This document shows positions 22,441-29,397 of a DNA stretch of 32,619 nt, piece after piece (the stretch's first letter is position 1; every line of letters starts with the position of its first letter). Where the stretch lies: assembly GCA_016203395.1 (NCBI GenBank), contig JACQMV010000049.1, forward strand, positions 1 through 32,619, written 5' to 3'. The notes under the pieces are model-generated. The model saw nothing but the letters and a program-made list of their open reading frames with translations. It had not been told where the DNA came from and made no database searches. Made by a program: the position numbers and the translations under genes. Source of the stretch: Candidatus Woesearchaeota archaeon (GTDB lineage: Archaea; Nanobdellota; Nanobdellia; Woesearchaeales; ARS49).

Positions 22441-24783
22441 ATGAAGCAGAAATTTTACATAATAGAGCTAACCTATAAAATAGAAAACAATAAAGCAGTA
22501 ATAATAATCTACGGAAGAACACAAACAGGAGAAAGCATAATCCTCAAAGACAGAAATTTTGAACCATACTTTTACGTGCTGTCAGCAGACGAAAGAATAG
22601 AACACATTGCAAAAGAAAACCACAAAGTCGTAAAAACAGAAACAATAACAAAAAAACTAATAGAAAAACAGGTAACAGCAACAAAAGTATTCGTGAACCT
22701 TCCATCAGCAGTTCCAGAACTAAGAGAGGAAGCAAAGAAATACGGACAAACACTTGAGGACGACATATTATTTGTTAGAAGATACCTTATTGACAAAGAA
22801 ATAACCCCATTAACACTATTAGAAGCAGAAACAGAAAACAACGAAATAATAAGCATAAAAAAAGCAGACGAAGAACCAATAAAACCAAAAACAATAGCAA
22901 TAGACATAGAAACATACACGCCACAAGGAAGCTTTGAAATAAGCTACGAAAACCCCATCATAACAATTGCACTGCACGGAGACAACTTCCAAAAACTTCT
23001 GACATGGAAAAAAACAAACATTCAACAGGCAGAAACACTTACAACAGAAAAAGAAATGCTTGAAAAACTCGCACAATTAATAAAACAATACCAGCCAGAC
23101 TTTATTATCGGCTACAACAGCGACAGCTTTGACATGCCATACATAATTGCAAGAGCAAAAAAACTCAAAGCAAAAATAAACATAGGAAAAGACAACACCG
23201 ACCCGGAAATAACAGGAAAAACCCACAAGGAATGCAAAATAACAGGAATAAGCCACATTGACATACTACGCTTCGTAAGAAGAGTCCTCGGAATGACAAT
23301 GAAAACAGACAGCTTCACCCTAGAAGCAGTAGCAAGCGAACTACTAGGCGAACACAAACACGACTTCCCATACGAACAAATAGGACCTGCATGGGATTCA
23401 GGAAACATAAAGGAACTGGCAGAATACAACCTCCATGACGCAAAACTAACATACAAAATATTTGAAAAAGCATGGCCTGCACTCCTTGAATTCACAAAAA
23501 TAGTAGGACTAACACCATTTGACATATCACGGCTGTCATTCTCCCAATTCGTTGAATGGTTCATGGCAAGAAAAGCATTCCAACAAAACGAATTACTACC
23601 AAACAAGCCAACATACAAAGAACAAACAAAAAGAATGAACTTCCAAGCAAAAGGAGCGCTCGTGTTTGAACCAAAACAAGGCGTTTACAAAGACATAATC
23701 GTATTTGACTACAGAAGCTTATACCCGAGCATAATTGCCTCAGCAAACATAAGCCCCGGAACACTAAACTGCGAATGCTGCAATGAAAAAGTGCCAGAAC
23801 TAAACATACACTTCTGCAAGAAAAAGAACGGATTCATAAGCACAATCATAAAAGAAATAATATCCTACAGAACAAGCATCAAAAAACAACTAAAAACAAA
23901 CAACGACCCATTACTTGAAGCAAGAGTGTATGCCCTGAAAGTGCTGCTCAACAGCTTCTACGGCTACATGGGATTTGCAGCAGCAAGATGGTACAGCGCA
24001 GAAAGCGTAGAAGCAACAACAAGCTACGCAAGACACTACATATCCCAAGTCAAAGACAAAGCAACAAAAAGCGGATTTAAAGTAATCTACGGCGACACAG
24101 ACTCAGTATTCATAACACTTGAAGAAAAAACAACAAGTGATGCAAACAAACTGCTTGAACAAATCAACAAAGAACTACCAAAACCAATGGAACTAGAAAT
24201 GGAAGGACACTACTTATCAGGAATATTCGTAAGCACAAAAGGAACAACAACAGGAGCAAAAAAAAGATACGCATTATTAAAAGAAAACGGTGAACTGAAA
24301 ATAAGAGGATTTGAAACAATACGAAGAAACACTGCAATTATAGCCAAAAAAACACAAGAACAACTAATAAGAATAGTCCTACAAGAAGGAAACTCACAAA
24401 AAGCAATTTCGTTAATCAAAGAAACAATAAAAAAACTAAGAAAAAACGAAGTAGCTGTCAAAGACGTCATAATAACAACACAAATACAAAAAGAAACAAG
24501 CAAATACGACAGCGTAGGTCCCCACGTAGCAGCTGCAAAACTCCTTGAAAACAAAGGCATCAAAATCAGCAAAGGAATGATAATCAGCTACATAATAGGC
24601 AGAGGAACAGGAAGAATAAGAGACAGAGTAATTCTACCAAAAGAAGCAAAACAAACAGACTACGACGGAGAATACTACATAACAAACTCCTTACTCCCGG
24701 CAGTAGAAAATATACTAAACGCAATAGGCATAAACCTTTCAGACGTCATAAATGAAGGACAAAAAGGATTAGGAGAGTATTAA
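22441..24783 (+). CDS. polB: family-B DNA polymerase
   Basis: The 780-residue protein is a complete replicative-type PolB. The proofreading exonuclease has AIDIETYTP (D155, E157), GYNSDSFDMPYI (N226, D231) and YNLHDAKLTY (Y329, D333). The polymerase has DYRSLYPSII (from D423), KVLLNSFYGYMGFAAARWY near 500, YGDTDSVF near 545 and KKRYA in the thumb-facing motif. Four cysteines (NCECCNEK, then HFCKKK) after motif A may bind a metal. No intein interrupts motifs A or C. The C-terminus (GQKGLGEY) lacks a clear PCNA-binding box. CTTAAAAACA lies about 26 nt before the ATG. Codon choice is strikingly A/C-ended, giving a coding strand very rich in A and C. Confidence 0.96.
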   Translation: MKQKFYIIELTYKIENNKAVIIIYGRTQTGESIILKDRNFEPYFYVLSADERIEHIAKENHKVVKTETITKKLIEKQVTATKVFVNLPSAVPELREEAKKYGQTLEDDILFVRRYLIDKEITPLTLLEAETENNEIISIKKADEEPIKPKTIAIDIETYTPQGSFEISYENPIITIALHGDNFQKLLTWKKTNIQQAETLTTEKEMLEKLAQLIKQYQPDFIIGYNSDSFDMPYIIARAKKLKAKINIGKDNTDPEITGKTHKECKITGISHIDILRFVRRVLGMTMKTDSFTLEAVASELLGEHKHDFPYEQIGPAWDSGNIKELAEYNLHDAKLTYKIFEKAWPALLEFTKIVGLTPFDISRLSFSQFVEWFMARKAFQQNELLPNKPTYKEQTKRMNFQAKGALVFEPKQGVYKDIIVFDYRSLYPSIIASANISPGTLNCECCNEKVPELNIHFCKKKNGFISTIIKEIISYRTSIKKQLKTNNDPLLEARVYALKVLLNSFYGYMGFAAARWYSAESVEATTSYARHYISQVKDKATKSGFKVIYGDTDSVFITLEEKTTSDANKLLEQINKELPKPMELEMEGHYLSGIFVSTKGTTTGAKKRYALLKENGELKIRGFETIRRNTAIIAKKTQEQLIRIVLQEGNSQKAISLIKETIKKLRKNEVAVKDVIITTQIQKETSKYDSVGPHVAAAKLLENKGIKISKGMIISYIIGRGTGRIRDRVILPKEAKQTDYDGEYYITNSLLPAVENILNAIGINLSDVINEGQKGLGEY

Positions 24784-24796
24784 AAAATAAAAAAAA

Positions 24797-25006
24797 TCAC
24801 GAGCGATGACAGCCGTGATACTCTGAAATAGCATTTGCAGTGCTTACAGCGTGCAAATCATTCAAAACAGAATGTTTCTGAACAGCAACCTCTACATCAG
24901 CAAACATTCCACGCTGATCAGCAACAACAAAACACTCCAGCGAATACACACCTAAAACACTACATTTATTCCCACACACGTTTTCTGCTACATTTTCCAA
25001 CCGCAT
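24797..25006 (-). CDS. small Cys-containing peptide, last gene of RiPP-like operon
   Basis: The 69-residue product has cysteines at 11, 15, 25 and 66 (CGNKC, LECF, HGCHRS). Unlike the two upstream peptides it does not carry their LEDIDIGIGE N-terminus. I choose the ATG at 25006 because a perfect AGGAGGTG (complement of 25013-25020) lies 6 nt before it, and this site overlaps the stop codon of the gene above. It therefore belongs to the same operon. It could be a third, unrelated substrate, an immunity or accessory peptide, or a metal carrier. I do not recognise it. Confidence 0.6.
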   Translation of the reverse strand: MRLENVAENVCGNKCSVLGVYSLECFVVADQRGMFADVEVAVQKHSVLNDLHAVSTANAISEYHGCHRS

Positions 25007-25012
25007 TTTCAT

Positions 25013-25020
25013 CACCTCCT
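25013..25020 (-). promoter_or_regulatory. ribosome-binding site overlapping stop of peptide gene 1
   Basis: On the minus strand TAG-GAGGTGATGAAA-ATG joins the stop of the 12-Cys peptide gene to the start of the 69-residue gene. AGGAGGTG shares bases with the stop codon, so termination and re-initiation are coupled. Confidence 0.65.
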
Positions 25021-25324
25021 AACTATAGTCAGGACAGGGAGTTTCATGACATGGCGCACCAGGACGACTTACACGGCGAGAAACATAATTCCCGCAAGGA
25101 TGTGCAACACAATCGCACAATCTCCCTTTTTTGCTTTTATCTTTTTTGCCTTCGCAACTGCAGTTATCATAACACCTGCAAATATAGTCACACTTACAAT
25201 GAGAATTGCAACTACGGAAAGTCCTATCCTCATCCAAAGAACGCTTCCCACCAAGAGGAATAACAACAAACACACTAACACCAGACTCACCAATGCCAAT
25301 ATCAATATCCTCAAGCAGTAACAT
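25019..25324 (-). CDS. Cys-rich precursor-like peptide 1 (12 Cys)
   Basis: This 101-residue product is two-part. Residues 1-37 start MLLLEDIDIGIGESG and continue VSVFVVIPLGGKRSLDED, with no Cys, acidic and hydrophobic like a RiPP leader. From about residue 40 it has 12 Cys: CNSHCKC, YICRCYDNCSC, then a Lys-rich spacer, LCDC, HPC, APC and a final CPDYS. IPLGG could mark a leader cleavage point. The leader is almost identical to that of the next peptide while the Cys part differs. AGGAGGTG 6 nt upstream sets the start at 25324. The radical SAM/SPASM enzyme encoded upstream in the operon is the likely modifier. A metal-binding, metallothionein-like peptide is the main alternative. Confidence 0.75.
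   Translation of the reverse strand: MLLLEDIDIGIGESGVSVFVVIPLGGKRSLDEDRTFRSCNSHCKCDYICRCYDNCSCEGKKDKSKKGRLCDCVAHPCGNYVSRRVSRPGAPCHETPCPDYS
25190..25316 (-). repeat. near-identical leader duplication, copy 1
   Basis: This 127-bp segment matches 25484-25610 at 125 positions, offset 294 bp. It spans the leader and the first CNSHCKC of the peptide genes. The flanking core sequences are far less similar. Confidence 0.85.
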
Positions 25325-25330
25325 TCCTTT

Positions 25331-25338
25331 CACCTCCT
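25331..25338 (-). promoter_or_regulatory. ribosome-binding site overlapping stop of peptide gene 2
   Basis: On the minus strand the stop TAG of the 15-Cys peptide gene is part of TAGGAGGTGAAAGGA-ATG, which starts the 12-Cys peptide gene. The design is the same as at 25013-25020. Confidence 0.65.
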
Positions 25339-25630
25339 AACGATAATCCGGACAGCAATGACGAGTACAAATACAAGCGCAAACTTCAGAACAATAGTCA
25401 CTACACGTATCACTAACGCAATAACACCCTTTCTCCTTTTTGCTATTGCAATCACACGTTCCATGATCCTTACAAATAGGATTACACTTACAATGAGAAT
25501 TGCACCTACGGAAAGTCCTATCCTCATCCAAAGAACGCTTCCCACCAAGAGGAATAACAGCAAACACACTAACACCAGACTCACCAATGCCAATATCAAT
25601 ATCCTCAAGCCGTAAGTTGTTTGTTGTCAT
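25337..25630 (-). CDS. Cys-rich precursor-like peptide 2 (15 Cys)
   Basis: The 97-residue product has the same leader as peptide 1 (LEDIDIGIGESGVSVF, then AVIPLGGKRSLDEDR) and a C-terminal part with 15 Cys in about 54 residues. These run CNSHCKC, PICK, TCDC, GCYC, DTC, YCSEVCACIC and HCCPDYR. Both peptides share the CNSHCKC start and the CPDY end, but the middle differs in length and Cys spacing. The start at 25630 overlaps the end of the radical SAM gene by 26 bp; the ATG at 25663 is an alternative. A weak GTAGGCG precedes 25630. The leader-plus-variable-core layout with a maturase upstream is typical of RiPP precursors. Confidence 0.75.
   Translation of the reverse strand: MTTNNLRLEDIDIGIGESGVSVFAVIPLGGKRSLDEDRTFRRCNSHCKCNPICKDHGTCDCNSKKEKGCYCVSDTCSDYCSEVCACICTRHCCPDYR
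25484..25610 (-). repeat. near-identical leader duplication, copy 2
   Basis: This is the partner of 25190-25316 (125 of 127 identical). Confidence 0.85.
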
Positions 25631-26972
25631 GATTGCGCCTACTTGCAAGCAATTTAATCTCATAAACCATCAAATCTTGGTTTATGCCACAACGCTTGTT
25701 GTTGCGAGTATCATAAAGCCCTCCTGAAGCAGAATACACTTTAGCAAGGCAATCACCAGCGCACGTAAATTTAGCAATACAGTCAGCACAATAAGGCATT
25801 TTGTCAATAGTTCGCTCGCTCAAACGAGCTATCTTTTCCTTATCAAACACAAAACCGTCATTAGCATCATATGTTCCAATGAAAAAAACATTTGAACGAG
25901 GATCACTCTTCCTGCAAACCTCCAAACATGAGGTTACATCACCTGTAGGAACAACAAAAAAGTTTCTTCCAACAGCCCCACAAAAGGCAGTTGTAAACTC
26001 ATGCAGACGACAGGCAGAATAATCAACACCTACACCGAGTTCCTCTCCCACCTTACGCGCTTCAATAGCATACTTTACAAAATCACTACTACTAGGAGCT
26101 TTTGCACCAGTAGTAAAACAACGCCCTGTCTCTGCCAACGGCTCCAAATGAAAGCTCTTATTAGAAGAAATTTGTTTGAAAAATCTTACAATATCAGACA
26201 TGTAAAATACAGACTCCCGAGTTATTGTCGCTCTAAGACCATAATCCTTCTTATGCTCCTCAAGATACTTAACAGTTCTCACCACAGCATCAAAAGACGG
26301 CTGGCCTCCTGCTTTTGGTCGTTGAGTGTTTTGTATTACCTCAGGCCCATCAAGAGAAATATTCAGGTGACCAATATTCTCAGCAACCCACTCAAGAGTT
26401 TCCTGACTAAAAACACCATTAGTAGCACTATTAACCTGTCCTTTCAGTTCATGCTTTGCACACGCGTCTCTAAAATAAGCAACAGACATCTTAACAATAG
26501 GGAGAACGCACGCAAGAAGCGGCTCGCCACCACCATGAAAACCCAAAGAAGCATGCTTTGTTTTTAACTTGACAGCATTGTTGATAACCAAATCTATTGC
26601 TGCTTTCGCAACATTCCATTCTAAATCTTTCTCTGCATCTAAGCCCGCATTTGCATAACAATAAACACAACGCAAATTACACTTATAAGTTGGCATGAGT
26701 GTTACGCTAGTGGGCAAATATTCTCTTTTTCGCCCATTCTCACAAGTAGAAGAAGGAGTTTTCTTTTCCTCGTCAAGAATCCCGCACTCAACTAATGGCT
26801 GCAACTGAGGGTGCGTTTCAGAATCAACACCCTCTCTTGCAGCAGACTTTAACGCAGAAACAGTTGCAGAATTAACTTCTGCAACGCACCTGTTCAGAGG
26901 AGCATACAAAAGAAAAGAACCATTTTCAGTTGGCAGAACAAACAATTCTTTAACTGGCTTCAGTTTTGCCAT
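25605..26972 (-). CDS. radical SAM/SPASM peptide maturase
   Basis: The 455-residue enzyme has the organisation of SPASM peptide maturases. An N-terminal region (about 10-70: LPTENGSFLLYAPLNRCVAE, then VNSATVSALK) resembles the PqqD-like peptide-binding element often fused to such enzymes. The radical SAM core has YKCNLRCVYCYAN (CxxxCxxC near 97-104) and GFHGGGEP near 144-151. The C-terminal SPASM region has AFCGAVGRNFFVVPTGD, TSCLEVC, then CADCIAKFTCAGDC and a last KRCGIN, enough cysteines for two auxiliary 4Fe-4S clusters. Family members make thioether or carbon-carbon links in small peptides. It is the first gene of an operon that continues into the Cys-rich peptide genes. Its promoter is shared with the divergent TrmB-like gene. 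Confidence 0.92.
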   Translation of the reverse strand: MAKLKPVKELFVLPTENGSFLLYAPLNRCVAEVNSATVSALKSAAREGVDSETHPQLQPLVECGILDEEKKTPSSTCENGRKREYLPTSVTLMPTYKCNLRCVYCYANAGLDAEKDLEWNVAKAAIDLVINNAVKLKTKHASLGFHGGGEPLLACVLPIVKMSVAYFRDACAKHELKGQVNSATNGVFSQETLEWVAENIGHLNISLDGPEVIQNTQRPKAGGQPSFDAVVRTVKYLEEHKKDYGLRATITRESVFYMSDIVRFFKQISSNKSFHLEPLAETGRCFTTGAKAPSSSDFVKYAIEARKVGEELGVGVDYSACRLHEFTTAFCGAVGRNFFVVPTGDVTSCLEVCRKSDPRSNVFFIGTYDANDGFVFDKEKIARLSERTIDKMPYCADCIAKFTCAGDCLAKVYSASGGLYDTRNNKRCGINQDLMVYEIKLLASRRNHDNKQLTA

Positions 26973-26995
26973 AACAAGAGTATATTTGAAAGTAA

Positions 26996-27006
26996 GATTT
27001 ATATGT
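26996..27006. promoter_or_regulatory. shared divergent TATA element
   Basis: GATTTATATG (complement CATATAAATC) is centred about 28 nt before the radical SAM ATG (26972) and about 30 nt before the TrmB-like ATG (27031). Because the element is nearly self-complementary, it can serve as TATA box for both directions. Confidence 0.55.
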
Positions 27007-27011
27007 TGGTG

Positions 27012-27026
27012 GTCGCTTTATGCGAC
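27012..27026. promoter_or_regulatory. inverted repeat, candidate operator
   Basis: GTCGC-TTTAT-GCGAC lies between the shared TATA element and the start of the TrmB-like gene, over its expected transcription start. It is a candidate site for autoregulation. Confidence 0.45.
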
Positions 27027-27030
27027 TACT

Positions 27031-28284
27031 ATGAACTCTTTAGGGCTTACAAGCACTGAACAAAAGATTTTCACTGAAATACTTGCAAGAGGAGAAATCT
27101 CACTAGGAGAAATAATAAAGCATTTAGGACTGCACAAAGGAACAGTTTACAACAGCATAAGAAGATTACAGGCAAAGGGCTTTGTTGCATTCAGCGAAGG
27201 CGCGAATTGCAAAATTTATTCTATCAACCGACTCGCACTCAAAAACCTCCTTGATTCAGAACAAAAAAAACACAATGAAACAGTAAAAAACATTCAGGAA
27301 TTGCTACGAACGACAGCACAAATAAAACAGGACTCTGCAACAGTGCAGGTATTAACAGGAACAGAAGGATTCAAAACATTCTTCAACGACCTATACCGAT
27401 GGGGGGCAAACACAAAAAAAGAGTATTTGTTCATGGGAAAAGGCAATGAGATGATAGACTACCTTGGAATGAATTACTACAAAAAAACACAGATTATAAA
27501 GAAAAAACTCGGAGTGCAGTGCAGAGTAATTCTGAACGAAACATCAAGAATCCAACCAGTAAGCAAGTATGTTGTCGGAAATGTGAGATATATGAAAATG
27601 GACTACAAAAGCCCTGAAAGCACATGGATATACGACAGCAAAGTTGTCATAGTGCTCTGGGACTCAAAACCAATATACACAATAATAATCAGCAGTGATG
27701 GATTAGTGAAGAGCTACACAAGCTATTTTGAAAGAATGTGGCTTGATTCAGAAGGCGCAATAATAAAACTAGAATCATTCCACAAAGTAAACGTGAGCGA
27801 ACATGTTGAAAAAATGCAAAAATCATTTGAAGTATGCGGAATCAACTGCCTAATTCCAGTCCACGAAGGAAGAGCAAACATTATCCGCCTTTTGACAGAA
27901 AACGGAAAAGCAAGAATACTTATGGCAGATCCTAAAGGGAAAACCTTCAAAACAAGAATACGGCTAGAAGAAAGAAATATTAAGTCAATGAGCAAAAGCA
28001 GAATACTATACGAATGGAAATCAGTCATAGCAAACCTTAAAGACATTCAGACCATCACTGGAAAAAAAATAGAAATAAGAACATACAAAGAACCGATTGA
28101 CAGACGCATAATGATCATAGACGACAACAAATTCTTTTATTCAGAATACAGCAACACCCCTGCAAAATACGGAAGCTCAGAACCGCACCTGTTTATAGAC
28201 AAATCACTAAACCAAAAAGGCGCACTAGCAATACGCAAAAGATTTGAAGAATTATGGAAAAAAGCAACACCACTGCAAATATAA
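27031..28284 (+). CDS. TrmB-family transcriptional regulator
   Basis: The 417-residue protein starts with a TrmB-type winged helix (LGLTSTEQKIFTEILARGEI, then HLGLHKGTVYNSIRRLQAKG at about 5-55), followed by a coiled segment (LLDSEQKKHNETVKNIQELL). Two successive effector-type regions follow, with the EYLFMGKG and KARILMADPKG starts common in TrmB proteins. TrmB relatives bind sugars or other ligands, but the ligand here is unknown. I start at the ATG 27031, not 15 codons upstream, because of the TATA distance. The gene is divergent from the radical SAM/Cys-peptide operon and very likely controls it. Confidence 0.85.
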   Translation: MNSLGLTSTEQKIFTEILARGEISLGEIIKHLGLHKGTVYNSIRRLQAKGFVAFSEGANCKIYSINRLALKNLLDSEQKKHNETVKNIQELLRTTAQIKQDSATVQVLTGTEGFKTFFNDLYRWGANTKKEYLFMGKGNEMIDYLGMNYYKKTQIIKKKLGVQCRVILNETSRIQPVSKYVVGNVRYMKMDYKSPESTWIYDSKVVIVLWDSKPIYTIIISSDGLVKSYTSYFERMWLDSEGAIIKLESFHKVNVSEHVEKMQKSFEVCGINCLIPVHEGRANIIRLLTENGKARILMADPKGKTFKTRIRLEERNIKSMSKSRILYEWKSVIANLKDIQTITGKKIEIRTYKEPIDRRIMIIDDNKFFYSEYSNTPAKYGSSEPHLFIDKSLNQKGALAIRKRFEELWKKATPLQI

Positions 28285-28299
28285 TCTTTTTACCCACCG

Positions 28300-28377
28300 C
28301 TGCTAATACTTATCAAAGAGCGCGTAATTCTTTTCCCGGACCTGCTAATACTTATAAAAGAAGCTGTTGTTTTTCTA
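28300..28377 (-). repeat. two tandem 42-bp tail units of copy D
   Basis: CTGCTAATACTTAT occurs at 28300 and 28342, 42 bp apart, the same period as at copy A. The units lie between the TrmB-like stop and the repeat core. Confidence 0.75.
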
Positions 28378-28545
28378 CAGCCATTGTGACTTGATGAGTA
28401 GTTTAAATGTATCTTGTTTTGTTGTCACACCAAGCCCTTACCATGTGCTTGCGTTGTGTTTGCAACAGGGTGCAACAAATTGTATTGCTCAAGACAAATA
28501 AACAGTTGAGCACATTAAAGTTCACAGTCAGAGCACAAGGGCTGT
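28378..28545 (-). repeat. dispersed repeat, copy D
   Basis: This 168-bp copy is bounded by CAGCCATTGTG (28378-28388) and CACAAGGGCTG (28534-28544), imperfect inverted ends. The interior is nearly identical to copy C. The outer 43-bp unit present in the other copies is missing on the side that faces the next gene. Confidence 0.88.
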
Positions 28546-28552
28546 GGGGCAA

Positions 28553-29077
28553 ATGCCTCATTTGCTCAGAGAATTCTTAACAGAAGCTGCAAAGCAAAAA
28601 CTCCATTTTCCCAAACTTATTCTTGGCAGTGGCAATTATTTTATTTGTTCAGTGTATTTTTGGCATGACAGAGCAGATTTAACACTGCTGAGAATAACGG
28701 GAACGTTTAAAAACCACGCATTAATTCTCATTAAAAAGGTTAAAATGAACGACATTCCTGCAAAACCACGCGAATTGGCTTTTGAATTCAATCTTGACAC
28801 TCTGAAAGATGATCCGACACTACACTCGCTCAAAATAGAAGGTAAAACGATAGAAAAGCAGAGACTTGAAGATGCAATATACCATGACAGGTTCCCATTT
28901 AATCGCGATGAGTTTGAACTGTTCGGACTAGGCATATCGGGTATAGAGCGCGTACAAACCCGAATAGGAATATATCAACGAGTTGGAAAACCAACTGTAC
29001 GGCTAGATACTCTTGGTGGCAGAAGCGGGTATCATCGTATAGCAACATTAGAATATGAGTTACAAGAAGGAAAATGA
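28553..29077 (+). CDS. hypothetical protein, 174 residues
   Basis: No family is recognised. The product is soluble, with a mixed strand/helix pattern (LILGSGNYFICSVYFW, then LRITGTFKNHALILIKKV), a Gly-rich LFGLGISGIERVQTRIG and a C-terminal GGRSGYHRIATLEYEL. The start is the ATG at 28553, although a GTG lies 9 bp upstream. The only promoter-like sequence (CATTAAAG, about 30-40 nt upstream) is inside repeat copy D, so the repeat may drive this gene. The next gene starts 2 bp after the stop. Confidence 0.65.
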   Translation: MPHLLREFLTEAAKQKLHFPKLILGSGNYFICSVYFWHDRADLTLLRITGTFKNHALILIKKVKMNDIPAKPRELAFEFNLDTLKDDPTLHSLKIEGKTIEKQRLEDAIYHDRFPFNRDEFELFGLGISGIERVQTRIGIYQRVGKPTVRLDTLGGRSGYHRIATLEYELQEGK

Positions 29078-29078
29078 C

Positions 29079-29378
29079 ATGGCAAACAGAAAATTAGACT
29101 TTATTGTGGTTCACGTGTCAGATAGAGCGAAACAAGCCACACTAGCCGAATTAGCAAGCGAAACCCACCTAAGAATGATTCAAGAAACCGCAGATGAAAT
29201 ACAAAGCGCAGCCACAAAATCACTAGCAATTACACAAATAGACAATGCCCCAGCCAATGTCACCGGATTAAAAATGACAGGCAAAACATCTGTAGAAAAT
29301 ATTGAAATAACATATACTACTGCTGACGGAGAAACTCATACAAAAGGATACACAAGAAAAGAGTTTTACGCGTTGTAA
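29079..29378 (+). CDS. hypothetical protein, 99 residues
   Basis: The product is small and soluble with a helical N-terminal half (DRAKQATLAELASETHLRMI) and a beta-rich C-terminal half ending KGYTRKEFYAL. I do not recognise it. AGAAGG 8 nt before the ATG at 29079 is a plausible ribosome-binding site, and the gene begins 2 bp after the previous stop, so the two are one operon. Confidence 0.65.
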   Translation: MANRKLDFIVVHVSDRAKQATLAELASETHLRMIQETADEIQSAATKSLAITQIDNAPANVTGLKMTGKTSVENIEITYTTADGETHTKGYTRKEFYAL

Positions 29379-29397
29379 AGTCTTGAACTGAAAAAAA

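Noticed and set aside
18157-24783. Inteins in NrdJ or PolB
   Set aside because: The usual insertion motifs (NPCSE, GSGTGTN, DYRSLYPSII, YGDTDS) are uninterrupted and lengths are normal.
22441-24783. Foreign origin of polB because of its very A/C-rich coding strand
   Set aside because: The TrmB-like gene further on has a similar composition, so this may be strand bias or expression-related codon choice, not transfer.
25046-25615. Plus-strand frames opposite the Cys-rich peptides and hydrophobic minus-strand frames overlapping them (25069-25314, 25330-25608)
   Set aside because: These are also duplicated because the DNA is duplicated, but they lack ribosome-binding sites and operon junctions. 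The Cys-rich frame has both, plus a matching start and end.
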